A stretch of DNA of 64,000 bases from Alkalibacter mobilis (GCF_015594845.1 NZ_JADNRK010000001.1:62001-126000), one strand, 5' to 3'. Counted from the stretch's first letter, positions 45,762 to 54,027 are shown. The notes: a model not told the origin generated them from the sequence alone. Program-made: numbers and translations.

Positions 45762-46673
45762 TTAATTTTGTTTTATTGCCGCCGCTGCGGAAATTACAAG
45801 CGATAAATACTTTTCTTCTGAAGTTGATCCCCTGGAAGTCAGGACTATGGGAACTTTTGCTCCAAGGATAAACCCGGCCATCTTGGCTCCTGCCGAATAG
45901 ACCAGAGCTTTGCCCAAAATATTCCCACTTGCAATATCGGGAACTACAAGTATGTCAGCATCACCCACCACTTCGCTAGAATATCCCTTTATTTCTGAAG
46001 ACTTCCTGCTCATTACCAAATCGTATGATATTGGTCCTTCAAGGATACAGTCGGTTATCTCACCATTCTTATACATATCCATTAGTTTCACTGCGTCTAC
46101 TGTTTCATCCATTTTTGGATTCATGGATTCAACTGCACAGACCAAGGCAACCTTCGGCATATCTACTCCCATGTTTTTGAAAGCTATTACAGCATTCATT
46201 ATTATCTGTTTTTTTGCTTCCAGATCAGGTCTGATATTCATACCCCCGTCTGTTACCGCCAAGAGCTTTTTGTAGGAGTCCATCTGGTGGATCGCCATAT
46301 GGGACATTACTCTGCCCGTCCTCAAACCTTTTTCCTTGTCGACTACAACTTTTAAAATATCCGCAGTTTGTATTTTTCCTTTCATCAGAAAGTCTGCCTT
46401 CTTCTCTCTAACTATTTCTACAGCCTTCTCTGCGGCTTCAATAGGTTTTTTTTTGTCGATAATTTCGTACATCTCCATATTTTCAACTTTCAAATTTTCC
46501 ATAATGCTTATTATCTTGTTTCTGTCTCCGATAAGTACCGGTTCAACTATTCCGGTCTCTTTTGCCTTGACTACTGCTTCTATGGCATGCTCGTCTTCAG
46601 CCGCAACAACTGCCACAACCTTTTTTTCTTTTTCTTTCTGAATATTTTCTATCAATTCTTCAAAGCTTTTCAA
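45762..46673 (-). CDS. ptb: Phosphate butyryltransferase-type enzyme
   Basis: Converts an acyl-CoA and phosphate into acyl phosphate and CoA. It belongs to the phosphate acetyl/butyryltransferase family (VAAEDEHAIEAVVKAKETGIVEPVLIG, AIHQMDSYKKLLAVTDGGMNIRPDLEAK, SSEVVGDADILVVPDIASGNILGKAL). Length 303 is typical of Ptb. Start is TTG at 46673 with AAAGGGG upstream. It is the first gene of its operon, about 40 bases downstream of a sigma-54 promoter. Confidence 0.92.
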   Translation of the reverse strand: MKSFEELIENIQKEKEKKVVAVVAAEDEHAIEAVVKAKETGIVEPVLIGDRNKIISIMENLKVENMEMYEIIDKKKPIEAAEKAVEIVREKKADFLMKGKIQTADILKVVVDKEKGLRTGRVMSHMAIHQMDSYKKLLAVTDGGMNIRPDLEAKKQIIMNAVIAFKNMGVDMPKVALVCAVESMNPKMDETVDAVKLMDMYKNGEITDCILEGPISYDLVMSRKSSEIKGYSSEVVGDADILVVPDIASGNILGKALVYSAGAKMAGFILGAKVPIVLTSRGSTSEEKYLSLVISAAAAIKQN

Positions 46674-46711
46674 ATCAACAACCCCTTTGCTATCTTTCTT
46701 GCTATATTAGT

Positions 46712-46727
46712 AGCAAGAACCGTGCCA
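46712..46727 (-). promoter_or_regulatory. Sigma-54 promoter of the ptb-ior-buk operon
   Basis: Minus strand TGGCACGGTTCTTGCT, an exact match to the -24/-12 consensus, 38 bases before the ptb start. Confidence 0.92.
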
Positions 46728-46771
46728 ATTTCGAAACCCCCATTTTTCAGGAGTTTTATCCCATAAAACAA

Positions 46772-46801
46772 ACACCGCGTTAACTTTTGTTAACGCGGTG
46801 T
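46772..46801. terminator. Perfect hairpin between activator gene and ptb promoter
   Basis: 13-bp arms ACACCGCGTTAAC and GTTAACGCGGTGT around TTTT. On the minus strand it is followed by TTGTTTT, so it can end the activator transcript. Its position about 45 bases above the -24 box also allows an activator-binding role. Confidence 0.75.
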
Positions 46802-46823
46802 TTAGATTTATTAACACTCAAGA

Positions 46824-48677
46824 TTAATTATTCTGCATCTTCTTCCACAAGGCCGTCCTGCTTATTCCCAAATTTGCCGCAATCTGCGTTTTATTCAATC
46901 CGCTGTCGATCAATTTATTGATTATCTCTTTTTCCAAATTTTTATTCATCTCTTTTAAGTCAATGGAACCCCGATTTTCATCCTTGATCGTCTCATCATT
47001 TACGATGTTTTCAGATATGTCTATTTCTCCAAAGATCATATATCTGCGCACCGTATTTTTAAGCTCTCTGACATTTCCCGGCCAGTGCCAATCGTTTAAT
47101 ATCTTCGTCGACTTTTCATCAAGTTTTTCAGCAGTCTCTTCTTCCAAGTTGTCGTTCAAATAAAAGTTGAAAAGGGGAATGATATCTTTTTTCCTTTCCC
47201 GTAAAGGCGGGATCTTGATTTCAAGTGTATTGAGTCTGTAAAAAAGGTCATTTCTAAATCTTTCATCGCTTACCATTTCTTTAAGCGATTCGTTTGAAGC
47301 ACTAATTATCCTTACATCCAAAGGAATGATGTAGTCAGACCCCACTCTCATGATTTCTTTTTCTTCAATTACTCGCAAAAGTTTTGACTGAAGATTGGAG
47401 CTGATGCTGTTGATCTCGTCAAGAAAAATAGTTCCGTTGTGAGCCAGCTCAAAAAGACCGGGTTTTCCGCCTTTTCTAGCTCCGGTAAAAGCCCCTTCCT
47501 CATATCCAAAGAGCTCGCTTTCTAACAGGGATTCTGTCAAAGCAGCACAGTTCACCGCCACAAATGGGGCATTTTTTCTGGGGCTGCTGTTGTGGATGCT
47601 TTGGGCAAACATCTCTTTGCCAGTACCGCTTTCACCATAAATCATTACCGTATCGTCGTATTTGGATATTTTCTTTGCCTTGTCTATTGTGCATTTCATA
47701 TTTGAAGATACAGTTATGATATCCTCAAACTTGAATTTTGCCCCCAATCCCTTTTTGTTGAGCTCCCAACGGATTTTCTTTTCTAATTTTTGTATTTGCG
47801 TTATATCCTGAAAAGTGTAAATATAACCGTTGACGTCATCTTCCACTACTATTGGAGTCTTATTAAAGACCAGGGTATGATTTTTTTGTTTGACAATATT
47901 GCCTTTGTATTCACGATCTCCACTCAGGTTTAAATTTTTTAAGTGACTGCTTAATTCGCTTTGGCTTACGTTTTCCTCTCCCGATCCGAAAATTTCCAAA
48001 GCTTTTTTATTGGCTGTAACTACGTTACCAAACCTGTCGATAGAAATTATTCCATCTTTGACCCCATCCAATACGTTTTTAAGCATTTCTTCCTTGTATT
48101 TCTGCTCGTGAAGGTCTTTTATTAGTTTGTTGGCGTAATTTACACCCAATCTGATGGATTCCTTGCTTGCATTTATAAATATGTTTTCTATTCCAAATTG
48201 ATCTGCATAACTGCATGGAATTCCTCCACCCACTATTATGAACTGATCTTTTTTACTCTTGTACTTTTTTACCAATTCGCATATCTCTCTGGCATGATCA
48301 AATCTTTCTACGATAGTTTCATTCCCCACCAGGTTCGTCCACTCGGCAAGATCAAAAAAATCTACGTCAGACAAAAATAGAACTATTCTTTTTTTGCTGA
48401 GTTTGGCCTTTTTAATAGACCTTAAAATATCAACTGTCGTCATCTCCAAATTAACAACGGGAACATCCACAACGTCCAAAGTATGTACATATCCACCACT
48501 TCGTCCGATAATGACTTTTGCCCCTTTTTCTTCAAGCAGTCTGCCTTGGAATTCTATTCTGTCTTCATCCAACAGATCTATCAAAATTTCTCCACTTTTG
48601 ACTTCTTTGGAAAACATTTCACATATGGTATTTTTCATCTCTATTCCTGAAGCGATGATCCCAATGATATTTTTCAT
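46824..48677 (-). CDS. PrpR-type sigma-54-dependent activator
   Basis: 617 residues. A PrpR_N sensor domain (about 1-185, PF06506 type: GRSGGYVHTLDVVDVPVVNLEMTTVDIL) is followed by a PAS domain (about 195-300), an AAA+ domain with GESGTGKE and GAFTGA, and a C-terminal Fis HTH (NKTQIAANLGISRTALWKK). PrpR_N domains sense small carboxylic acids or their CoA-pathway products. Its gene lies directly upstream of ptb, which has a sigma-54 promoter, so it probably controls the ptb-ior-buk operon. RBS GGGAGG. Confidence 0.9.
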   Translation of the reverse strand: MKNIIGIIASGIEMKNTICEMFSKEVKSGEILIDLLDEDRIEFQGRLLEEKGAKVIIGRSGGYVHTLDVVDVPVVNLEMTTVDILRSIKKAKLSKKRIVLFLSDVDFFDLAEWTNLVGNETIVERFDHAREICELVKKYKSKKDQFIIVGGGIPCSYADQFGIENIFINASKESIRLGVNYANKLIKDLHEQKYKEEMLKNVLDGVKDGIISIDRFGNVVTANKKALEIFGSGEENVSQSELSSHLKNLNLSGDREYKGNIVKQKNHTLVFNKTPIVVEDDVNGYIYTFQDITQIQKLEKKIRWELNKKGLGAKFKFEDIITVSSNMKCTIDKAKKISKYDDTVMIYGESGTGKEMFAQSIHNSSPRKNAPFVAVNCAALTESLLESELFGYEEGAFTGARKGGKPGLFELAHNGTIFLDEINSISSNLQSKLLRVIEEKEIMRVGSDYIIPLDVRIISASNESLKEMVSDERFRNDLFYRLNTLEIKIPPLRERKKDIIPLFNFYLNDNLEEETAEKLDEKSTKILNDWHWPGNVRELKNTVRRYMIFGEIDISENIVNDETIKDENRGSIDLKEMNKNLEKEIINKLIDSGLNKTQIAANLGISRTALWKKMQNN

Positions 48678-48718
48678 AGATTCGACCTCCCATCCGACTC
48701 TTCCCTTTATATATCAAT

Positions 48719-48739
48719 AGACCCGGCTTTGCCGGGTCT
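48719..48739. terminator. Hairpin after the PhlG-like gene
   Basis: AGACCCGGC and GCCGGGTCT around TTT, perfect 9-bp stem just beyond the stop codon at 48746. The T tail is weak. Confidence 0.6.
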
Positions 48740-48745
48740 TAAGTG

Positions 48746-49366
48746 TCACTTGATGTATTTGTATCTCAAATCCTCGCCCTGTCCTTCTACACTTAAATCG
48801 GCATATGGATTGTAATCGGTGTTTTTCACCACTTTATACAAGTCGTACAAAGCAGGCAGGAATACACCCCAATTCCCCACTTCTTCCATGCAATGATCCG
48901 CCCAAATCAAACCTTCTTCTTTCGTTTCCTTTTTTCGCATTCCGATAGCTGATGACTTCCCTCTAACACCATAATCGGTTTTTTCCCACTGATGTATCCT
49001 GTATCCCATAGGGTCAGGGTTTTTCAGGCATTCATTACCCAGTCCCAAACCCGCTACTACTACACAGTGTTCGTAAACAATGTATTTTTTGACTTCAGCC
49101 GGGACATCCTTTAAATCCTCGAATCGAATATAAAGATTTTGTCTTGTACCGTCATTCCATGTCTGAGGAGCGATGTGTATGGATCCCACAGGATTTCCAT
49201 GTACCGGCGGAATTTCCCATTCCAGAGGTTCATGTTGTGCAGGATGCCATAAAAGCATGGCCTTCTCCATATTGCTCCAAAACCAGTCGATCATTTTTGG
49301 GGTCACACTCTCGTGTTGCCAATCAATATGTGTCCCCATATCGTCTTGTATTAAATTTACTTTCAT
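48746..49366 (-). CDS. PhlG / phloretin-hydrolase-like C-C hydrolase
   Basis: Resembles the DAPG-hydrolase (PhlG) family, which includes phloretin hydrolase of Eubacterium ramulus. These zinc enzymes split an acyl group from a phloroglucinol ring. Conserved features: TPKMIDWFW, WHPAQH (His41, His45), YEHC (His100) and the late DHCMEE, where His158-xxx-Glu162 corresponds to the second zinc pair. At 206 residues it is shorter at the N terminus than PhlG or phloretin hydrolase (roughly 270-290). On phloretin it would give phloroglucinol, feeding the operon at 33-40 kb, plus an arylpropionate. ATG at 49366 has AGGAGG. It is divergent from a LysR gene. Confidence 0.72.
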   Translation of the reverse strand: MKVNLIQDDMGTHIDWQHESVTPKMIDWFWSNMEKAMLLWHPAQHEPLEWEIPPVHGNPVGSIHIAPQTWNDGTRQNLYIRFEDLKDVPAEVKKYIVYEHCVVVAGLGLGNECLKNPDPMGYRIHQWEKTDYGVRGKSSAIGMRKKETKEEGLIWADHCMEEVGNWGVFLPALYDLYKVVKNTDYNPYADLSVEGQGEDLRYKYIK

Positions 49367-49552
49367 AAAAAATCCTCCTAAAATTACATTTTAATTAGCT
49401 CTTGTATTCATTCTAATTCAAAACCCAAATAAATGTACAATTCCATTACTGCATGTCTTTCATAACCAAATAGTTATATTTATGGATAAAGCAGTTGTAC
49501 TTTCTTAATATTTTTGATATCTTGAATTTAATAATTGAATGAAGGAGCTAAT

Positions 49553-50449
49553 ATGAATAATCTGCAAATAGATATCTTTTTGGAAGTAGCTGATTGTCTA
49601 AGTTTCACAAAAGCCGCTGAAAAATTATTTGTTTCTCAACCTGCAATCAGCAAACAGATCTCCTCATTGGAAAAGGAATTGGACCTGATCCTTTTTAACC
49701 GGGAATCAAGAAATATCACATTGACTGAGTCTGGCCGGATGTTGTATGAATGTTTTGTTCGAATGAAAACTGATTTTAAAACTACCATGAACAAGGTCAA
49801 AACTTTGGAAAATGCACCACAATATAATTTAACAGTAACTTTCCTTGAAGGCTGGGACATGTCCGGAATTTTGCCGGTCCTTTTAAAGTCGTTTAAAAAC
49901 AATAACCCAAATATTAAAATAAATGTCAACTGCCACGGATTCAAGGAAATGATCCAATTATTGAACGAGGGAAAAACCGATCTTGTCCTGACGATTTCTC
50001 AAGCTCTACATTCCGTCAAAAACGTTGAGACATTGAGTATTGCCGAAATAGTCGGCCTTCTGACTTACTCTGCCGATCATGATTTTGCAAATAACGGCAC
50101 TCCAACCATCTTGGATTTCAAAGATGAAACTTTCTTCGTCCCATCTTCATCCTTAAATGACGATCCGGAATCAATTGTAAAAGAAATCTGTTCATATTAC
50201 GGTTTCACACCAAAAATCGAGGTAGTTCCCAATATTGATTCAATGATACTTAATGTGGAGAATAATCTGGGAGTGGCAATTTTTGACGAGTGGAACAGGA
50301 TAGTGGACAATCCTAGATTGAGGCATATGGAGACCCGCCATAAGCACTCCATCAAAGCCGCATGGAAAAAAAACAATCTTAATCCGGCAATCAAAATTTT
50401 TGTTCAGGAAATAACTCGTTTGTTAAGTCAAAAGTTTCCCAAATCTTGA
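49553..50449 (+). CDS. LysR-family regulator
   Basis: N-terminal LysR HTH (IDIFLEVADCLSFTKAAEKLFVSQPAISKQISSLEKEL) and a periplasmic-binding-like effector domain, 298 residues. It lies between the divergent PhlG-like gene and the co-directional chalcone isomerase gene, so it is the likely regulator of both, with a flavonoid or phenolic effector. ATG at 49553 follows AAGGAG. It has its own terminator at 50493-50532. Confidence 0.88.
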   Translation: MNNLQIDIFLEVADCLSFTKAAEKLFVSQPAISKQISSLEKELDLILFNRESRNITLTESGRMLYECFVRMKTDFKTTMNKVKTLENAPQYNLTVTFLEGWDMSGILPVLLKSFKNNNPNIKINVNCHGFKEMIQLLNEGKTDLVLTISQALHSVKNVETLSIAEIVGLLTYSADHDFANNGTPTILDFKDETFFVPSSSLNDDPESIVKEICSYYGFTPKIEVVPNIDSMILNVENNLGVAIFDEWNRIVDNPRLRHMETRHKHSIKAAWKKNNLNPAIKIFVQEITRLLSQKFPKS

Positions 50450-50492
50450 TCCACTTTGTTCAAAATCAAAATATACAAAAAACTCTTTTATT

Positions 50493-50532
50493 AAAGCCAT
50501 CACCTGCCGGTTATGGCTTTAACTGTTTTTTT
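50493..50532 (+). terminator. Terminator after the LysR gene
   Basis: AAAGCCAT and ATGGCTTT around a 12-base loop, then AACTGTTTTTTT. Confidence 0.8.
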
Positions 50533-50571
50533 GCTTAAAAACAGCGTTTATTATGAGAAATGATAATATCG

Positions 50572-50622
50572 AACACTCTAATTCACAACTATAAAGTTGT
50601 TAAATATGACAAATTAAGTGTT
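50572..50622. promoter_or_regulatory. Nested dyads upstream of chalcone isomerase
   Basis: The inner dyad ACAACT-ATAA-AGTTGT (50585-50600) has the spacing of a LysR T-N11-A site. An outer dyad AACACTCTAATT / AATTAAGTGTT (50572-50583, 50612-50622) surrounds it. It is a candidate LysR target about 80-130 bases before the start codon. Confidence 0.45.
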
Positions 50623-50702
50623 AGACTTTATAAATTAAACTGTATATATTAATTTCAAACGAAATGTTAATTTTAAGTCAAATTATTTAAGGAGGATTCA
50701 AC

Positions 50703-51539
50703 ATGGCTGCAGAATTCAAACCAATGAGGAGTCTTATTTATGTAAATCTTGCAAAAGAAGATTACCGCCACAAGCTTTTGCATTGGCTCCACAGATACCA
50801 CGTTCAAGACAGCATATCGCAATTTGATCCGTATGTTTCAAAGTATGCTTTCTACCAGGCACTTCCCGTCCCCCAAGATGGCGAGAGATTCGGAACTGTT
50901 AAAATGCAACTGACCGAGCATTACTGGTTGTTAAATCCGTTTACTCCCGACACGAAGGTAAAAACATTAACGGAGTATTTCCCCATGGATGTTTTGAAGT
51001 GGCAGGGCAATATTCCCGACGACAATGTAAACGATGAACAATTGGATGGTGATTCCGCAAGATCCAGCGGTGGAAATAACGGTTTACCTCCATTCATGTT
51101 CGCTTTTGTTCCAGTCTGGTGGGAGGAAGATTTCAAAGGTTCCAACAGAACTGTCGAAGACGGACCAAATTACCGTTGGCAATGTACAATCAGATATCCT
51201 GAAGGAGTTTTAGTGGAAGAGGGTGACAAGTGGCTTTTCGAAGAAGTTATTCCAAAATTCAAAGAAATGCCGGAAGTAACCAGAATACTTACCAGCAAGA
51301 TCATGAAAGAAGTCAACAATTGCCCGTATTACAGGGTAATGGAGATGTGGTTTGACGGTCCGTCAAGCTGGCATAAATGCGCAGTTGAAAATACAAAAGA
51401 TATTAAGAAACCCGATTGGGCCTCGCAAGAATCATTCCCTTATTTAGAATCCGGTTTCGAAATTCAAAGCATATTTTTAACAGATATCGCCTACAGCGAT
51501 AATTTGACCCAACATCGTGGTTGGATAACAATGAGATAA
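50703..51539 (+). CDS. Bacterial chalcone isomerase
   Basis: I recognise this as a homologue of the Eubacterium ramulus chalcone isomerase, which interconverts flavanones such as naringenin and chalcones. Shared landmarks as remembered: MRSLIYV, DSISQFDPYVSKYAFY, KMQLTEHYWL, FPMDVLKWQG, MWWE-like VWWEEDFKG and the terminal RGWITMR. His33, the proposed catalytic base of the E. ramulus enzyme, is at the same number here (RYHVQDS). Length 278 against about 280. The protein has a two-domain ferredoxin-like build, unrelated to plant CHI. RBS AAGGAGG. The next gene, 19 bases away, encodes a flavone-reductase-like protein. Confidence 0.88.
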   Translation: MAAEFKPMRSLIYVNLAKEDYRHKLLHWLHRYHVQDSISQFDPYVSKYAFYQALPVPQDGERFGTVKMQLTEHYWLLNPFTPDTKVKTLTEYFPMDVLKWQGNIPDDNVNDEQLDGDSARSSGGNNGLPPFMFAFVPVWWEEDFKGSNRTVEDGPNYRWQCTIRYPEGVLVEEGDKWLFEEVIPKFKEMPEVTRILTSKIMKEVNNCPYYRVMEMWFDGPSSWHKCAVENTKDIKKPDWASQESFPYLESGFEIQSIFLTDIAYSDNLTQHRGWITMR

Positions 51540-51557
51540 AAATCAGGAGGGAAAAAA

Positions 51558-52490
51558 ATGAAAATATTAGGCATTTCCGGAGGAATGAAGGACGGCAGCA
51601 ATGATTCAATGTGTAAAGAAGCTTTGATGGCAGCAAAAGAAATGGGTGCAGATGTAGAATTTGTAAGATTGTTGGATCTGGATCTAAAATATTGTACAGG
51701 GTGCGTTACCTGCTCCATTTCACTTGTTACAGGCAAAGGCAATCGATGCGTTTTAAAAGACGATTTTGAATGGCTCCTTGACAAGATGCTGGATGCAGAT
51801 GGAATCATTATCTCATCACCTATATTTGTAAAAGGCGCACCTGGCATCTTTCAAACATTGAGAGACCGATTTGGTCCCAGAATGGACAGAGGCATGAACA
51901 TCATTGCCACTAAAATTGCAGAAAATGGCGGAGGAAAAATGCCCGATCCCAGAATTCTCAAGGACAAGGTTATTTCCTACATAGGAATCGGCGGATCAGA
52001 TTGGGCAACGAGGATCGCATGCGACCATACCATGCATGCCCTTTCGCCAATGTGGAAAATTATTGACAACGAGGTTTTCAAATGGTCCAAAACAATCGTT
52101 TTGGATGAGGAAAAGGTAAGCAGAGTAAATCAAATCGGCAAAAATTTATTTGAAGCGGCAAAAGATATTGAAAGTGCTCAATACAAAGGAAACAAGGGCA
52201 TTTGTCCACATTGCCACAACCAAAATTTCTATTTGGAGGAAGGATCTACCGATGCGATTTGCTGTACCTGTGGAATTGAAGGGAAACTGGAAATCGTTGA
52301 TGGAAAAGTGGCTTTTGTCTTTCCTGAGGTTCAACTTCAACTTGCCCATGACACACTCAGCGGGAAGTTCAAACATGTGGACGATATCAAGGAAAACGAA
52401 GGAAAGAACATGCAGTTAAAAAAATCTGACGAGTACAAAACAATGATAGAAAAGTATAAAAGTTTCATCAGTCCAAGCAAACCAAATTGA
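51558..52490 (+). CDS. Flavodoxin-fold reductase with zinc ribbon, candidate flavone reductase
   Basis: NADPH-dependent FMN-reductase-family protein, 310 residues. The flavodoxin-like domain spans about 1-185 (LGISGGMKDGSNDSMCKEAL, YCTGCVTC, ISSPIFVKGAPGIFQTLRDRFGP). A C-terminal segment holds a CX2C...CX2C zinc ribbon (C216, C219, C235, C238). The ene-reductase described as flavone reductase in Flavonifractor plautii belongs, as I recall, to this family and saturates the C2-C3 bond of flavones and flavonols. Pairing with chalcone isomerase supports that role. It might instead reduce the chalcone. Function inferred. RBS CAGGAGGG. Confidence 0.72.
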   Translation: MKILGISGGMKDGSNDSMCKEALMAAKEMGADVEFVRLLDLDLKYCTGCVTCSISLVTGKGNRCVLKDDFEWLLDKMLDADGIIISSPIFVKGAPGIFQTLRDRFGPRMDRGMNIIATKIAENGGGKMPDPRILKDKVISYIGIGGSDWATRIACDHTMHALSPMWKIIDNEVFKWSKTIVLDEEKVSRVNQIGKNLFEAAKDIESAQYKGNKGICPHCHNQNFYLEEGSTDAICCTCGIEGKLEIVDGKVAFVFPEVQLQLAHDTLSGKFKHVDDIKENEGKNMQLKKSDEYKTMIEKYKSFISPSKPN

Positions 52491-52551
52491 TCAACAATAG
52501 TTTTCAGGCCGGAAATGAATCGTTTCAATTAAATACTTTGGGGGTTTATAC

Positions 52552-52776
52552 ATGAATTTAAAACAAGTTATTTTTATGAATTTTTTAATTGCACTATCTT
52601 TCAGCGTTGCCATGGGTTTTGCCATGCTTTATATCAACGTGGGAATGGTTCCAGGATTTATGCAAATGTGGATGGGGTCAACATTGACAGGTTTTTTAGT
52701 AGCACTTCCACTTTCTTTTATAATTGTTCCGCCTATACAAAAATTATCAATGAAACTTTTCACTTCAAAAAACTGA
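52552..52776 (+). CDS. DUF2798-like small membrane protein
   Basis: 74 residues with two hydrophobic helices and the layout of DUF2798 proteins (short N-terminal helix, Gly-rich loop MWMGSTLTGFLVALPLSFIIVPP). Function of the family unknown. It is the last gene of the chalcone isomerase unit, with GGGGG before ATG, so a role in substrate entry is conceivable but untested. Confidence 0.65.
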   Translation: MNLKQVIFMNFLIALSFSVAMGFAMLYINVGMVPGFMQMWMGSTLTGFLVALPLSFIIVPPIQKLSMKLFTSKN

Positions 52777-52812
52777 TATTATTCCCGGTCTGAAAATATT
52801 TTCTACTCAAAT

Positions 52813-52844
52813 AAAGAAAGTCATCATAATCGATGGCTTTCTTT
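52813..52844. terminator. Bidirectional terminator
   Basis: AAAGAAAG-TCATC and GATGG-CTTTCTTT pair with one mismatch. It lies between the DUF2798 gene and the convergent LysR gene and overlaps the latter's last codons. Confidence 0.7.
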
Positions 52845-53747
52845 ATTTATTGGCAAAGCTCTGTCAGTGAGAAATTCTACCAACTCCAGAGCTGATTTCG
52901 AGCATTTCTTTTTCATTGCCACTACGACCTTTTGTGCACGAAGACCAATTTTCTGATTGACAGGATAAAACTTCAAAAGATTGTTTTCATTTCTAAAAAA
53001 AGCGCTGTAGGATATCGTTACACCCTTTCCCGTATTAAGTGCCAATTCCATACTGTGGACATTGTCAAACTGAATGACATCCTTGGGTTCGAAGCCTTCT
53101 TTTCTACAGTGGGAAATTATTTTATCCTTGGCATCGCTGGAATAATTTTTGGAGAAAACATACAGGGTCTCATTAGAAATATCTTTAACTTCCAAAGCAC
53201 CTCTGTTGCTCAAAGGATGTTTCTTGGATAAAAATATACCCAGGTTTAAATCCAACAAAGTATATACCAAATAATCGTCCAGTTTTTCCTCAAATTCGGT
53301 GAGCAGGCTGACCACAATGTCCAACTCGTCTTTTTCCAACATCTCTACCAATCTTTTGAATGAATAAACCCTGTACTCCGGGTCAATATCAGAATTGTCC
53401 TGAAGAAATTTTTCCAATCTGAATGACAACAGATCGATCACACTCATGATCTCAGCTACGCCTATCTTCACTTTTCGTAAATCTTTGTTGTGCAACTTCA
53501 AAGCTGCGTTCAATGATTGATCGTACAAATCCATCATTTCCTGCCATGAATCGAACAAGCTTTTGCCGGCCTCTGTCAATTCCACTCGCTTGGTAGATCT
53601 GTCAAAAAGCCTGATGCCAATATCCTTTTCCAAATTATATATCTGTTTGCTGACAACTTGTTGCGAAATATTCATGGTACGTGCAGCTTCAGTAAAATTT
53701 AAATGTCTGGCAACCTCTAAAAAATATCTGATTTGAACAAATGTCAT
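52824..53747 (-). CDS. LysR-family regulator
   Basis: N-terminal LysR HTH (VQIRYFLEVARHLNFTEAARTMNISQQVVSKQIYNLEKDI) with a typical effector domain, about 307 residues. It is divergent from the URO-D methyltransferase gene and may regulate it. ATG at 53747, nine bases after AGAGG, is preferred over the ATG three codons upstream, which touches that motif. Confidence 0.85.
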   Translation of the reverse strand: MTFVQIRYFLEVARHLNFTEAARTMNISQQVVSKQIYNLEKDIGIRLFDRSTKRVELTEAGKSLFDSWQEMMDLYDQSLNAALKLHNKDLRKVKIGVAEIMSVIDLLSFRLEKFLQDNSDIDPEYRVYSFKRLVEMLEKDELDIVVSLLTEFEEKLDDYLVYTLLDLNLGIFLSKKHPLSNRGALEVKDISNETLYVFSKNYSSDAKDKIISHCRKEGFEPKDVIQFDNVHSMELALNTGKGVTISYSAFFRNENNLLKFYPVNQKIGLRAQKVVVAMKKKCSKSALELVEFLTDRALPINKESHRL

Positions 53748-53912
53748 CCTGCTCATCCTCTCATAACATCATCCCGATTTAGTGTTCATTTTATTTAAAT
53801 AACTTTATGTTGTCAAATAGTACCCACTTCTAGATTTTTAACCAATAAAACTCAGCAGACTTGAATCGAGAAATATATTTTGGAACAAATCCCTTTAGTT
53901 GATAAAATTTAT

Positions 53913-53954
53913 TATACCTAGGTATATTTTTGTTGCTTTTTATACCTAGGTATA
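53913..53954. promoter_or_regulatory. Twin 14-bp palindromes upstream of the methyltransferase gene
   Basis: Two identical perfect palindromes TATACCTAGGTATA at 53913-53926 and 53941-53954, 28 bases apart. The second runs into a TATAAT box (53950-53955). They look like operators for a dimeric repressor, perhaps the TetR protein encoded at 55385-56053 or the divergent LysR. Confidence 0.7.
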
Positions 53955-53962
53955 ATACTATG

Positions 53963-53999
53963 GTTTTATAAATTATATTTTATGTCCAATTTATAAAAC
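53963..53999 (+). promoter_or_regulatory. Leader inverted repeat
   Basis: GTTTTATAAATT (53963-53974) and its exact complement AATTTATAAAAC (53988-53999), spaced by 13 bases, in the probable 5' UTR of the methyltransferase gene. It could be a leader hairpin or another operator. Confidence 0.5.
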
Positions 54000-54027
54000 G
54001 CATTTAAACTAAAAAGGAGTGATTTAT

